The notes under the pieces: generated by a model
What the model was told of the DNA's origin: nothing
Databases searched by the model: none
Seen by the model: the letters and a program-made list of their open reading frames with translations, nothing else
Made by a program: the position numbers and the translations under genes
From: Nocardia flavorosea
GTDB lineage: Bacteria; Actinomycetota; Actinomycetes; Mycobacteriales; Mycobacteriaceae
Assembly: GCF_015477805.1 (NCBI RefSeq)
Contig: NZ_JADLQL010000002.1
Span: forward strand, 434,001-498,000
Length of the DNA: 64,000 bases
Direction: 5' to 3'
Shown: one piece after another, positions 14,571-23,924 of the stretch
How positions within the stretch are numbered: position 1 is the first letter of the stretch
Layout of the letters: every line of letters begins with the position of its first letter

Positions 14571-16237
14571 GGCCGCTCCGATCCGGACGGGTTGTCGCCG
14601 GTGGGCGGAAACAGGCCGTCGGGCGCTTTCCCGTCCCAGTTGAGCAGGTTCACCCGGCCCTGCCCGCGCACGGTGGTCGTTGCGTCGGCGGTCTGCCGGT
14701 TGCGCAGCATATGGAAGTTCTCGACGGCGATCGGCGCCGGCCCGCCGGAGCTTTCCCCGAACGGACCCGACGCGGTCATTCCCGGGCCACCTTCGTAATC
14801 GAGGCTGCATTCGGTGGCAAGTTCTTCCAGACCGTGTGCCTGTTCCGCGTGCGCGGGCGGAATCACATAGCGCTCGTCGTATTTGGCCAGCGCCAACAGG
14901 CGGAACATATCGTAGACCTGCTCGCCGGTCATTCCGACCGACTCCGCTATCCGCTCCCGGGGTTCGCGCCCGAAATTGATATCGCGCATATAGCTGCGCA
15001 TGGCGGCCAGCCGGCGCAGGACATCGGTGACCGGGGCGGGATCGCCGGCGGTGAACAATTGGGCGAGATAATCCACCGGGATACGCAGGGCTTCGATGGC
15101 GGCGAAGAGATTGTCGTAATCTTCCGCGTCGTGACCGGTATCGCGGACGATATCGACCACCGGTGACAGTGGCGGGATGTACCAGACCATCGGCATGGTC
15201 CGGTATTCCGGATGCAGCGGCAGCGCGACCTTGTAGGTATTGATGAGCGCATAGATCGGTGACCTGTCCGCGGCCTCCACCCAGTCGTACGGTATTCCGG
15301 CGCGTTCGGCCTCGCGCCGGACCACCGGATCGGCCGGGTCCAGGAACACATCGCGTTGCGCCTGGTAGAGGCCCTGTTCGTCGGGAGTCGCGGCGGCTTC
15401 GAGCACCTTGTCCGCGTCGTAGAGCACCAGGCCGATATAGCGCAACCGGCCCACGCAGGTTTCCGCGCAGACAGTCGGCAGCCCGACCTCGACCCGCGGA
15501 AAGCAGAAGGTGCATTTCTCCGCTTTCCCGGTGCGGTGGTTGAAGTACACCTTCTTGTAGGGACAGCCGGAAACACACATCCGCCAACCCCGGCAGCGGT
15601 CCTGATCGACCAGGACGATCCCGTCCTCGCTGCGTTTGTAGATGGCGCCGGACGGGCACGACGCCGCGCACGACGGGTTCAGGCAGTGTTCACAGATCCG
15701 GGGCAGGTAGAACATGAAGGTCTGCTCGAATTCGAACCGGACCTTTTCGGCGAGTTTGCCCAGCATCGGGTCGCGGTCACCGTATTCGGTGGCGCCGCCG
15801 AGATCGTCGTCCCAGTTCGCCGACCATTCGATTTTCGTATCCTTACCGGTGATCAGCGATTTCGGCCGGGCCACCGGGGTGTGCCGCTGGGCGGGGGCGG
15901 TGGTGAGGTTCTCGTAGTCGTAGGTCCAGGGTTCGTAGTAGTCGCTGAGTTCGGGCAGGATCGGGTTGCTGAAGATGGTGAACAATTTCCGCCACCGGCC
16001 GCCGCCTTTGAGCTTCAGGTTCCCGCGCCGGTTCAACTCCCAGCCGCCCCGCCATTTCTCCTGGTCCTCGTAGGTGCGCGGATAACCCTGTCCGGGCCGG
16101 GTCTCCACATTGTTGAACCAGACGTATTCGACCCCGGACCGGTTGGTCCAGGCCTGCTTACAGGTGACCGAACAGGTATGGCAGCCGATACATTTGTCGA
16201 GATTCATCACCATCGCCATCTGCGCCATGACCCGCAT
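14567..16237 (-). CDS. narH: Respiratory nitrate reductase beta subunit (iron-sulfur)
   Basis: A 556-residue cytoplasmic iron-sulfur subunit that carries electrons from NarI to NarG. All four cluster motifs are present: CIGCHTCSVTC near residue 16, CEHCLNPSC, CRGWRMCVSGCP (with Trp in place of one Cys, the known mark of the 3Fe-4S site), and CTFCF followed by CAETC. The C-terminal extension typical of NarH is complete. The start overlaps the narG stop by one base (TGATG) and the end overlaps narJ by four, so G-H-J are tightly coupled. The C-terminal 40 residues are variable and rich in Gly/Pro. Confidence 0.97.
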   Translation of the reverse strand: MRVMAQMAMVMNLDKCIGCHTCSVTCKQAWTNRSGVEYVWFNNVETRPGQGYPRTYEDQEKWRGGWELNRRGNLKLKGGGRWRKLFTIFSNPILPELSDYYEPWTYDYENLTTAPAQRHTPVARPKSLITGKDTKIEWSANWDDDLGGATEYGDRDPMLGKLAEKVRFEFEQTFMFYLPRICEHCLNPSCAASCPSGAIYKRSEDGIVLVDQDRCRGWRMCVSGCPYKKVYFNHRTGKAEKCTFCFPRVEVGLPTVCAETCVGRLRYIGLVLYDADKVLEAAATPDEQGLYQAQRDVFLDPADPVVRREAERAGIPYDWVEAADRSPIYALINTYKVALPLHPEYRTMPMVWYIPPLSPVVDIVRDTGHDAEDYDNLFAAIEALRIPVDYLAQLFTAGDPAPVTDVLRRLAAMRSYMRDINFGREPRERIAESVGMTGEQVYDMFRLLALAKYDERYVIPPAHAEQAHGLEELATECSLDYEGGPGMTASGPFGESSGGPAPIAVENFHMLRNRQTADATTTVRGQGRVNLLNWDGKAPDGLFPPTGDNPSGSERP

Positions 16238-19200
16238 CAGTAACTCACCTCCTGACCGCGACGACGGATCACCGTCACCTCGTCGCGTTGATTTCCGGTG
16301 GGGCCGAGATAGTTGAACGCGAAGCTGAGCTGGGCGTAGCCGCCGATGAGATGACTGGGCTTTATCAACAGGCGGGTGAGCGAATTGTGGATACCGCCGC
16401 GCTGCCCGGAAGTTTCACTGATCGGTACGTCGATCAGCCGGTCCTGCGCGTGATACATGTACACCGTGCCGGCCGGCATCCGATGCGAGACCACGGCCCG
16501 CGCCACGACCACACCATTGCGGTTGACCGCCTCGACCCATTCATTGTCGGCTACCGCGATCGTCGCCGCGTCCTGCGGTGACATCCAGATCGTCGGACCA
16601 CCCCGCGACAGGCTCAGCATGAACAGGTTGTCCTGGTATTCGGAATGGATGGACCACTTGCTGTGCGGAGTGAGATAGCGGACGGTGACGCCGAGTTCAC
16701 CCACCGATCCGATACCCGGCTCGCCGAACAGCGCCGCCATGTTCAGCGGGGGACGGTAGACGGGCAGCCCCTCCCCCAGTTCGGCCATCCAGTCGTGGTC
16801 GAGATAGAAATGCTGGCGGCCGGTGAGCGTATGCCACGGTTTGCGGCGTTCGACATTGATGGTGAACGGGGAATACCGGCGGCCGCCCGTCTCCGATCCC
16901 GACCATTCCGGTGAGGTGATCACCGGTACCGGCGCGGCCTGGGTATCGGCGAAGGTGATGCGTTTGCCCTCGTGTTCGGCGGCCAGATCGGCCAGCGGCA
17001 TACCGGTGCGCTGCTCCAGAGAACGGAAACCTTCGGTGGCGAGGCGGCCGTTGGTGGTGCCCGACAGCGCCAGAATCGCCTCGGCCGCCTGGATACCGCG
17101 CTGCAGCGAGGGCCGGCCGTCGGCGGGGCCGCCGCGGATCATGCCGTTCTTGTGCCGTAGATAGTCGACTTCCGGGCCGAGGTCGAAGGTGACGCCCTTG
17201 GTGGTGGCGCCGAGCTTTTCCGCCAGCGGACCCAGCGCACGCATCTTGGCGCCGACAGCGCCGTAATCCCGCTCCACCACGGCGAGTTTCGGCATCGTCA
17301 CGCCCGGAACCGGTTCGGCTTGCCCGTACTTCCAATCCGCGACCCGGCCGTGCGGAGTCGCGAGTTCGTCCGGGGTGTCGTGCAGCAGCGGAACCGCCAC
17401 CACATCCTTGCGCACCCCCAGCCGCGGCCCCGCCAGCTCACTGAACTTCTCGGCGATCGCCTGGAAGGCATCCCAGTCGCTGCGGGTCTGCCAGGGCGGC
17501 GCGATGGCCGGGTTGAACGAATGCACGAACGGGTGCATATCGGTGGTGTTGAGATCGTGCTTCTCGTACCAGGTGGCGGCGGGCAGCACGATATCGGAGA
17601 ACAGGGTGGTACTGGTCATCCGGAAATCCAGGGTGAGCAGCAGATCGAGTTTGCCGCGCGGCGCCTCGGGTCGCCACACCACATCGCGGGGCCGGGCACC
17701 GGCCGGGGTGGGCGAGGCGCGCAGCGACGATTCGGTGCCGAGCAGATGCTCCAGGAAGTATTCGTTACCCTTCGCCGACGACCCGAGCAGGTTCGCCCGC
17801 CATACGCTCAGCACCCGTGGGAAGTTCTGCGGCGCGTCCGGATCCTCGCAGGCGAACCGCATCCGCCCGGCCCGCAGTTCGGAGACCACGTAACCGGACA
17901 GCGAGCCGCCGTCGGCCTCGGCGGCCTCGACCAGGTCGAGCGGATTACGGTCGAAGGTCGGGTACGCCGGCATCCAGCCCAGCCGGGACGCCTGTGCGAT
18001 CACATCGGCGGTGGTCATACCGGACAGGCGCCCATCCCCGTGCGCGGCCGAGAGCGTGTCGGCGCCGAACCAGTCGTAGCGGAATTGATCGGTATGCAGA
18101 TACCAGTAGGCGGTCTGAATCATCTGCCGCGGTGGGCGCGACCAGTCCAGCGCCGACGCCAGCTGGGTCCACCCGGTCACCGGCCGGCATTTCTCCTGAC
18201 CCACATAGTGCGCCCACCCACCGCCGTTCACGCCCTGGCAGCCGGTGATCGTGGTCAGCGTGAGGAAGGCCCGGTAGATGGTGTCGGAGTGGAACCAGTG
18301 GTTGGTTCCGGCGCCCATCACGATCATCGAACGGCCGTGGCTCTCCTCGGCGTTGGTGGCGAATTCGCGGGCGATCCGCAGCACCGCGGCCGCCGGTACG
18401 CCGGTGATCGCTTCCTGCCAGGCCGGGGTGTAGGGCTGAGCGGGGTCGTAATAGTCGACCGGCCACAACCCCGGCAGACCTTCGCGGTGCACTCCGTACT
18501 GCGCCAGCAGGAGATCGAAAACTGTGGTGACCAGGTGTCCGTTCACCCGGCGCACCGGGACCCCGCGCTGTATGGTCGCGCCTTCCCCGCCGGCGGTGTC
18601 GAAGCGCGGCATCAACACGGTGACTGCGTTGCCGCCCAGCAGGGTGAGCTGCGGCCGGACTCCTTCGAGGTCGAGATTCCAGCGGCCGTTACCGGTTTCG
18701 CCGAAGCGGTAACCGAGCGAACCGTTCGGTACCACCGGCCTGCCCTCGGCATCCAGGACCACCGTCTTGAATGCCGCGTTCTCGGTGCCGAGGTACTCGT
18801 CGAGATCGGCGGCGGTCAAGAATTTCCCGGGCAGATAACCGCTGTCGCCCTCCTCCAACCGGACCAGGAACGGCAGATCGGTGAACTGGCGGATATAGCC
18901 CGCGAAGTAGGGCACCTCCCGCTCGACGAAGAACTCGCGCAGCACCACATGCCCCATCGCCATCGCCAGGGCACCGTCGGTACCGGGATGCGGGGCCAGC
19001 CATTCGTCGGCGAATTTGACGTTGTCCGCGTAATCCGGGGAGACCGCGACAACCTTCTGTCCGCGATACCGGGCCTCGGCCATCCAGTGCGCGTCCGGGG
19101 TGCGGGTCACCGGCAGATTCGAACCCCACATGATCAGATAACCGGCATCCCACCAGTCCCCCGATTCCGGCACATCGGTCTGATCGCCGAACATCTGCGG

Positions 19201-19932
19201 TGAGGCGACCGGCAGGTCGGCGTACCAGTCGTAGAACGACAGCATCGCCCCACCGATCAACGAGACGAACCGCGCACCCGAGGCATGCGAAACCATCGAC
19301 ATCGCCGGGATCGGGGAGAAACCCGCGACCCGGTCGGGACCGTACCGTTCGATGGTGTGGATATGCGCGGCGGCGATCATCTCGGTCGCCTCGTCCCAGG
19401 TCGCGCGGACCAGACCGCCCTTACCGCGCGCGGCCTTGTAGCGCCGGGCCGATTCGGGATCCTCCACGATGGACGCCCAGGCGCGCACCGGATCGCCGAT
19501 GGCGTTCTTCGCCGCCCGGTACATCTCCAGCAGGACACCGCGGATATACGGATACCGCACGCGGGTCGGCGAATACGTGTACCAGGAGAACGCGGCACCA
19601 CGCGGGCAACCGCGCGGTTCGTATTCCGGTTTGTCCGGGCCTGCCGACGGATAGTCGGTCTGCTGGGTTTCCCAGGTGATGATCCCGTCCTTGACGTAGA
19701 TCTTCCACGAACACGACCCCGTGCAGTTCACCCCGTGGGTGGACCGCACCACCTTGTCGTGACTCCAGCGGTCCCGGTAGAACTCGTCTGCTCCCCGCCC
19801 GCCGGTCTCGTACATCGACCGCCGGTCCGGGGACACTTCCGCGCGGGTGAAAAACCGCCGGGTCCCCACCAGCGCATCGGTGAGGTCGCCGTCGAGCCGC
19901 GCCCTGCCGGCGTCACGTCGCCCGCCGGTCAT
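16237..19932 (-). CDS. narG: Respiratory nitrate reductase alpha subunit (molybdenum catalytic subunit)
   Basis: A 1231-residue catalytic subunit that reduces nitrate to nitrite at a molybdo-bis-MGD centre on the cytoplasmic side. Near residue 65 is HGVNCTGSCSW, which with the later Cys in YEPRGCPRG binds the FS0 cluster (His plus three Cys). The Asp-rich region FGDQTDVPESGDWW precedes WGSNLPVTRTPDAHW and matches the active-site area of NarG. The length equals that of E. coli-type NarG. The ATG at 19932 has GGAGGT 6 nt upstream; the in-frame start at 20019 was rejected. narK lies upstream on the same strand with a 140-nt gap. No nirBD or molybdenum-cofactor gene is in the window. Confidence 0.97.
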   Translation of the reverse strand: MTGGRRDAGRARLDGDLTDALVGTRRFFTRAEVSPDRRSMYETGGRGADEFYRDRWSHDKVVRSTHGVNCTGSCSWKIYVKDGIITWETQQTDYPSAGPDKPEYEPRGCPRGAAFSWYTYSPTRVRYPYIRGVLLEMYRAAKNAIGDPVRAWASIVEDPESARRYKAARGKGGLVRATWDEATEMIAAAHIHTIERYGPDRVAGFSPIPAMSMVSHASGARFVSLIGGAMLSFYDWYADLPVASPQMFGDQTDVPESGDWWDAGYLIMWGSNLPVTRTPDAHWMAEARYRGQKVVAVSPDYADNVKFADEWLAPHPGTDGALAMAMGHVVLREFFVEREVPYFAGYIRQFTDLPFLVRLEEGDSGYLPGKFLTAADLDEYLGTENAAFKTVVLDAEGRPVVPNGSLGYRFGETGNGRWNLDLEGVRPQLTLLGGNAVTVLMPRFDTAGGEGATIQRGVPVRRVNGHLVTTVFDLLLAQYGVHREGLPGLWPVDYYDPAQPYTPAWQEAITGVPAAAVLRIAREFATNAEESHGRSMIVMGAGTNHWFHSDTIYRAFLTLTTITGCQGVNGGGWAHYVGQEKCRPVTGWTQLASALDWSRPPRQMIQTAYWYLHTDQFRYDWFGADTLSAAHGDGRLSGMTTADVIAQASRLGWMPAYPTFDRNPLDLVEAAEADGGSLSGYVVSELRAGRMRFACEDPDAPQNFPRVLSVWRANLLGSSAKGNEYFLEHLLGTESSLRASPTPAGARPRDVVWRPEAPRGKLDLLLTLDFRMTSTTLFSDIVLPAATWYEKHDLNTTDMHPFVHSFNPAIAPPWQTRSDWDAFQAIAEKFSELAGPRLGVRKDVVAVPLLHDTPDELATPHGRVADWKYGQAEPVPGVTMPKLAVVERDYGAVGAKMRALGPLAEKLGATTKGVTFDLGPEVDYLRHKNGMIRGGPADGRPSLQRGIQAAEAILALSGTTNGRLATEGFRSLEQRTGMPLADLAAEHEGKRITFADTQAAPVPVITSPEWSGSETGGRRYSPFTINVERRKPWHTLTGRQHFYLDHDWMAELGEGLPVYRPPLNMAALFGEPGIGSVGELGVTVRYLTPHSKWSIHSEYQDNLFMLSLSRGGPTIWMSPQDAATIAVADNEWVEAVNRNGVVVARAVVSHRMPAGTVYMYHAQDRLIDVPISETSGQRGGIHNSLTRLLIKPSHLIGGYAQLSFAFNYLGPTGNQRDEVTVIRRRGQEVSY

Positions 19933-20072
19933 CCGACCTCCTTCGAAGGGTGCGGCTGCGATGCACGTCGACCAGTGCGGGGATGACGCGTCACGAGCCC
20001 TCCCAAGAACGAGGTACATCGGCGGAGGTTTCGCACAGTCGGTACTCCTTCTGCATCGTCGATCGGGACGCC

Positions 20073-21308
20073 TCAGCGGTCTTGCCGGCCCGCCTCACGG
20101 CGGACGACGGTGAGGGTGAAGACGAGCGCGGCCAGCGCGACCGCGGCCAGCGCGAGCAACCCCGGGCCATAATCGGAGGTCGCTCCGTAGATCGCGCCCA
20201 TCACCAGCGGCGGGACGAATCCGCCCAGACCGCCCGCGGCGCCTACGAACCCGGTGATGGCCCCGACCTTTCCCGGCGGGGCGATCTGCGCGACCAATCC
20301 GAAGGTCGCACCGCTGCCCGCGCCGAGAGCCGCGGCCAGAACCAGGAACTCGACGGTGCCGACGGGCATCAGATCCGGGGTGGCGGCCTGCACTGCCGCG
20401 GCGACGACCACGAACCCGAGGGTGACGGCGAGCACGACCGGGCCGTTGAAACGGTCGACCAGCCAGCCGCCGACCGGTCGCATGAGCACCGCGAGCAGCA
20501 CGAAACCGGCCATCTTGTTGGCCGCATCCGCCTGCGAGAGGTCGTAGGCGGTGCGCAGATACGACGGCAGGTACACCGAGAACGCTACGAAACCACCGAA
20601 CGCGACCGCGTACAACGCCGACGCCTCCCAGGTGGCGGGCAGACGCATGGTCTGTTTCAGCCGGGTGGTCATCGACTCGGTGGGCGCGGTCCGGCCGGGA
20701 GCGTCGCGCAGCAGGAACCAGGCGACGATCGCATATACCGCCAGCGCGGCGGCGCACAGCAGGAACGGGGTCGCGGTATCGCCCATATCCACCAGTTGCA
20801 CGGTGGTCAGGGCGCTGATGGCGGTACCGCCCATCCCCATCCCGTACACCCCGATCGCCAGCCCCTGCTTCTCCGGCGGGAACCAGCGGCTCACGAACGG
20901 CACCCCGACCGCGAACACCGTGCCGCCGACACCGAGAAAGAAACCACCGATCAGCAACGCCGCCAGCGTCGAATGGCCGACCAGCCCCAGGAACAGCACC
21001 GGAACAATGGTGATAAGCGAAACCACCGGGAACATCAGCCGACCGCCGTAGCGATCGGCCAGCGCCCCGACGGGTATCCGGCCCAGCGAACCCACGATCA
21101 CCGGAACCGCCACCACCAGCGACTCCTGGAACGAATTCAGTCCCAGCTCCTCGCGTAACCGCGGCGCCAAGGGGCTGAGCAGTGCCCACGCCCAGAAGTT
21201 GAGTGCGAAGCCCACGGTCGCCAGGACCAGCATCAGGGTGCGTCCACCGGTCATGGTGTGGTCGCCGGCCATGGCCCGGCCGGCGTTCAACGGAGTCGAA
21301 GAGGCCAC
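20073..21308 (-). CDS. narK: Nitrate/nitrite transporter (NNP family, MFS)
   Basis: A 411-residue membrane protein with 12 hydrophobic segments of the nitrate-nitrite porter family. It brings nitrate in and/or nitrite out for the NarGHI enzyme. Seen in the sequence are the loop 2-3 MFS motif (GALADRYGG), Arg in the LGRIPVG region (candidate nitrate-binding Arg), and a Gly-rich nitrate-signature-like helix (GAAGGLGGFVPP). The start is uncertain. GTG at 21308 has GGAG 5 nt upstream and is used here; ATG at 21272 is the alternative. It is probably co-transcribed with narGHJI. Confidence 0.92.
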   Translation of the reverse strand: MASSTPLNAGRAMAGDHTMTGGRTLMLVLATVGFALNFWAWALLSPLAPRLREELGLNSFQESLVVAVPVIVGSLGRIPVGALADRYGGRLMFPVVSLITIVPVLFLGLVGHSTLAALLIGGFFLGVGGTVFAVGVPFVSRWFPPEKQGLAIGVYGMGMGGTAISALTTVQLVDMGDTATPFLLCAAALAVYAIVAWFLLRDAPGRTAPTESMTTRLKQTMRLPATWEASALYAVAFGGFVAFSVYLPSYLRTAYDLSQADAANKMAGFVLLAVLMRPVGGWLVDRFNGPVVLAVTLGFVVVAAAVQAATPDLMPVGTVEFLVLAAALGAGSGATFGLVAQIAPPGKVGAITGFVGAAGGLGGFVPPLVMGAIYGATSDYGPGLLALAAVALAALVFTLTVVRREAGRQDR

Positions 21309-21867
21309 CTTTGCTCCCGAGGAGGGTCGGTCCGGCAAACTCTTTACGCCCAGTCCACAACCGCTCGACGGGCGATTCGGTCCATCGCGACCGGGATCTG
21401 GTCCCGTGCCGCCGTGTTGCGCTAGCGGTGACTCACAGCCGTTCGGTCGATCCACCTGACGGATACCGGCCGGGCTTCCGCCGCAGGGCTGGACAACAGG
21501 CGAAGCATTGCCCCCGGCAACAGCTCAGTGGCTCCCAGCGGGCCGTCCTCGCACGGCCCGGGCAGGACGGCGGCACGCCTTATTCTGCCCGCAACATTGC
21601 GAAGTTGTCGGCCCATCCGGGATCCCGGGAGTTTCGTGATCACCCCGCCGTAGGCACCCGCTGCTGCTCAGCGGCGCGGACAGCGCCGACGGCACCGACC
21701 CGACGGCGTCGACCGCCGTTGCCCGCCGAGCGCCGTACGTCGGGCGCTCGGCGCACCACCGACGTCGGTACACGCCGATCCGCCACACTCGCGTCCGCCG
21801 CGTGCAGTACGGCCGGGATCTCGGTCCTGCCGATACCGGCCGCGCACTCGGCTCCTACGCTCTACCG
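21309..21867. other. Intergenic region between divergent narK and pseudouridine synthase genes
   Basis: 559 nt with no supported gene. It must hold the nar operon promoter. A loose GTTGC/GTGAC inverted pair at 21416-21432 was considered as a regulator site but fits no consensus well. The promoter of the rluA-type gene is at its right end. Confidence 0.5.
21856..21861 (+). promoter_or_regulatory. -10 hexamer TACGCT for the pseudouridine synthase gene
   Basis: TACGCT, 6 nt, GTG at 21868. Leaderless arrangement. Confidence 0.55.
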
Positions 21868-22608
21868 GTGGATATCGACTGGCCCGAGCTGCGCGCCCGC
21901 TGTCTGCTCACCGAGGACGACGCGATTCTGGCATTGAACAAACCCGCCGGTATCTCGGTCACCGGGGAGCGGCACGATACCGATATCGTCGCCGCCGCCG
22001 AGGCCACCGGCGAGAAGTTGTATCCGGTGCACCGGATCGACAAGGTCACCTCCGGTCTGGTGCTGCTGGCCCGGCAGCTCCCCGCGCACGGGCAGCTGAC
22101 CCGCCAGTTCAACAAGCAAACCGCCCGGAAAACTTACCTGGCCGTGATCGCCACCGGGCCGGAGCCACTGCCCGACCACGGCGTCGTCGAACTGCCGCTC
22201 AGCGTCGGCCGGAAGAACCGGGTCCGGGTGGCCGCTCCCCGCGAAACCATCCAGCGCACCGGCGACCGCTGGTTCGTCGCCGACGCCGACCTGCTGAACA
22301 CGAAGAACTACCCTTCCCGCACGGAGTTCACCGTCGTGGCCAGGTACAACGAGCACACGGTCGTCGCGCTGCATCCCATCACCGGCCGCCGGCATCAGCT
22401 ACGCGTACACCTGGCCTGGATCGGCTACCCGATCACCGGCGATCCCCTGTTCGACCGAACCGGCGCCCACCCCCGCACCCACCTGCATTCCTGGCGGCTG
22501 CGCCTCACCGCCGATTGGCGTCCCGACGGCCGGCTCGACCTGGAAGCACCCCCCGAGGAGGGTTTCTGGGCCCCACTACCCCACCCACCCGCGGCTCTAC
22601 CCGACTGA
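21868..22608 (+). CDS. RluA-family pseudouridine synthase
   Basis: A 246-residue enzyme that isomerises uridine to pseudouridine in rRNA or tRNA. The catalytic Asp is in VHRIDKVTSGLVLLA near residue 60. The core also shows ILALNKPAG near the start and GRRHQLRVHLAWIGYPITGDPL towards the end, both typical of RluA. There is no S4 domain, so it is the short form. The GTG at 21868 is chosen from the TACGCT promoter 6 nt upstream. The RNA target cannot be told from the sequence. Confidence 0.92.
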   Translation: MDIDWPELRARCLLTEDDAILALNKPAGISVTGERHDTDIVAAAEATGEKLYPVHRIDKVTSGLVLLARQLPAHGQLTRQFNKQTARKTYLAVIATGPEPLPDHGVVELPLSVGRKNRVRVAAPRETIQRTGDRWFVADADLLNTKNYPSRTEFTVVARYNEHTVVALHPITGRRHQLRVHLAWIGYPITGDPLFDRTGAHPRTHLHSWRLRLTADWRPDGRLDLEAPPEEGFWAPLPHPPAALPD

Positions 22609-23144
22609 TCGCCGGTCGGCCGGCTGTCTCTGCCGCGGGCCCGGCTCAGCAACTCCTCGGGCCGGCTGTGCATGGACAACAGCCCCGTTTTCGGGCTCGG
22701 CCACCGGCACCGCCGTCCGGTCCATCGGATGCCATCGTGATGCCCCGCTGTTCTCCGGCCTACCGGCCGGCCTGCAGCAGCCGGGCCGTCGCCATGGTCG
22801 AGCACCGGTGACATGACCGAGGCTGCCGGTGTGCCGCTCCGCGAATCGAGCCGCGGTGGTCCGACGCCGAGCTCGCGGCGCATCGTGGTTGTCGACAGCA
22901 CCCGAGCGTATGGGCCGCTACCCGGTCACCTGTCTCATGTCCACAGGCCGCCCGATGAGCTATTTCGTCCTGGAACAATACGCAGAAGAACCGGTAGTGG
23001 CGTACCTCATAACCCCACCGCCACCGACGGCCGACTGTCCTAAGCTGGTGACGTGACCCCGCCCCACGGGAACCACCGTGGCGCCGAGTTCAGAGGGGCC
23101 GAACCCCGCGCGCCGGAGGCGCGCCAATAAGCACAGGAGCACCG
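22609..23144 (+). other. Non-coding stretch and leader of the phosphodiesterase gene
   Basis: 536 nt in which I see no gene. Its right end has two small hairpins: CCACGG paired with CCGTGG around 23065-23082, and GCGCGCC paired with GGCGCGC around 23108-23125. An AGGAGC ribosome site follows before the ATG at 23145. The hairpins could be leader structure or a terminator of an upstream transcript. Confidence 0.45.
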
Positions 23145-23921
23145 ATGATCCTGGTGGCGCAGGTCAGCGATACACATTTCGATCTCGGGACCCGCAACAC
23201 CGAGCGCGCGCAACGGGTGATGGCCTATCTGGCGGATTTGCGGCGGCGGCCCGACGTGATCGTAGTGACCGGCGATATCACCGATTCCGGTAAGCCCGAG
23301 CAGTACGCCGAGGCCCGGATGTCGCTACAGGCCGATCTTCCGGTGCTCGTGATCCCCGGAAACCACGACGAGCGCGCGGCGTTCCGGGAGGTGCTGCTAT
23401 CCGGTACGCCATCGGACGATCCGGTGAATCAGGTGCACCGGATCGGCGAGCTGACCCTGATCCTGCTCGACTCCAGCGACCCCGGGCAGCCGAGTGGCCG
23501 GCTGTGCGACGAGACCTACGACTGGCTCGCCGATACGCTCGCCGCGACCCCGCCGGACGCGGCCGTATTGCTGGCCCTGCACCACCCGCCGGTTTTCCTG
23601 CACAGCCCCATCGTGGACACGATCGCGCTGGACGATCCGCAACGGCTGGCGGCGGTGATCACCGGGGACCGGCGCATCGTCGGGACCTTGGCGGGCCACG
23701 CGCATACCGCCGCGGTGAGCACCTTTGCGGGAAAGCCGCTGCTCATCGGCCCAAGCACGGCATCGGTGCTGGGTGGGGAATGGGAACTCGCGCCGCCCGA
23801 ACGCGTGATGGACTACGGGCCGGATCCGTCGGTGGCTCTGCACGTGCTCGATGACGACCATCGGCTGATCACGCATTTCCGCAGTGTCCCGATGGGCGGC
23901 TGGATCACCAGCCCGTACTGA
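23145..23921 (+). CDS. cpdA: Calcineurin-like cyclic nucleotide phosphodiesterase
   Basis: A 258-residue class III phosphodiesterase of the CpdA/Rv0805 type, which hydrolyses 3',5'-cAMP and related nucleotides in the cytoplasm. All metal motifs are present in order: DTHF (Asp and His), GDITD, GNHDE, LHHPP and GHAHT. The length matches Rv0805 from memory. ATG with AGGAGC upstream. It ends 3 nt before the end of the convergent AraC gene. With the adenylate cyclase at 1135-2139 it would complete cAMP turnover, though the two genes are not linked. Confidence 0.92.
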   Translation: MILVAQVSDTHFDLGTRNTERAQRVMAYLADLRRRPDVIVVTGDITDSGKPEQYAEARMSLQADLPVLVIPGNHDERAAFREVLLSGTPSDDPVNQVHRIGELTLILLDSSDPGQPSGRLCDETYDWLADTLAATPPDAAVLLALHHPPVFLHSPIVDTIALDDPQRLAAVITGDRRIVGTLAGHAHTAAVSTFAGKPLLIGPSTASVLGGEWELAPPERVMDYGPDPSVALHVLDDDHRLITHFRSVPMGGWITSPY

Positions 23922-23924
23922 CCC

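Noticed and set aside
13896..15671. One long minus-strand frame that seems to fuse a 360-residue extension to NarJ
   Set aside because: The extension is the wrong frame of narH. narJ starts at the GTG at 14570, which overlaps the narH stop.
21416..21432. GlnR-like operator upstream of narK (GTTGC, 7 nt, GTGAC)
   Set aside because: The spacing and half-sites do not fit the usual GTnAC-n6-GnAAC pattern, so it is not supported as a site.
20073..21455. Longer narK start at 21455
   Set aside because: The extra 49 residues are Pro/Gly/Ser-rich and unlike the family. GTG 21308 has a ribosome site just before the first membrane helix.
22609..23144. Short open frames between the pseudouridine synthase and cpdA genes
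   Set aside because: None shows a ribosome site, a recognisable domain or a sensible amino-acid composition.
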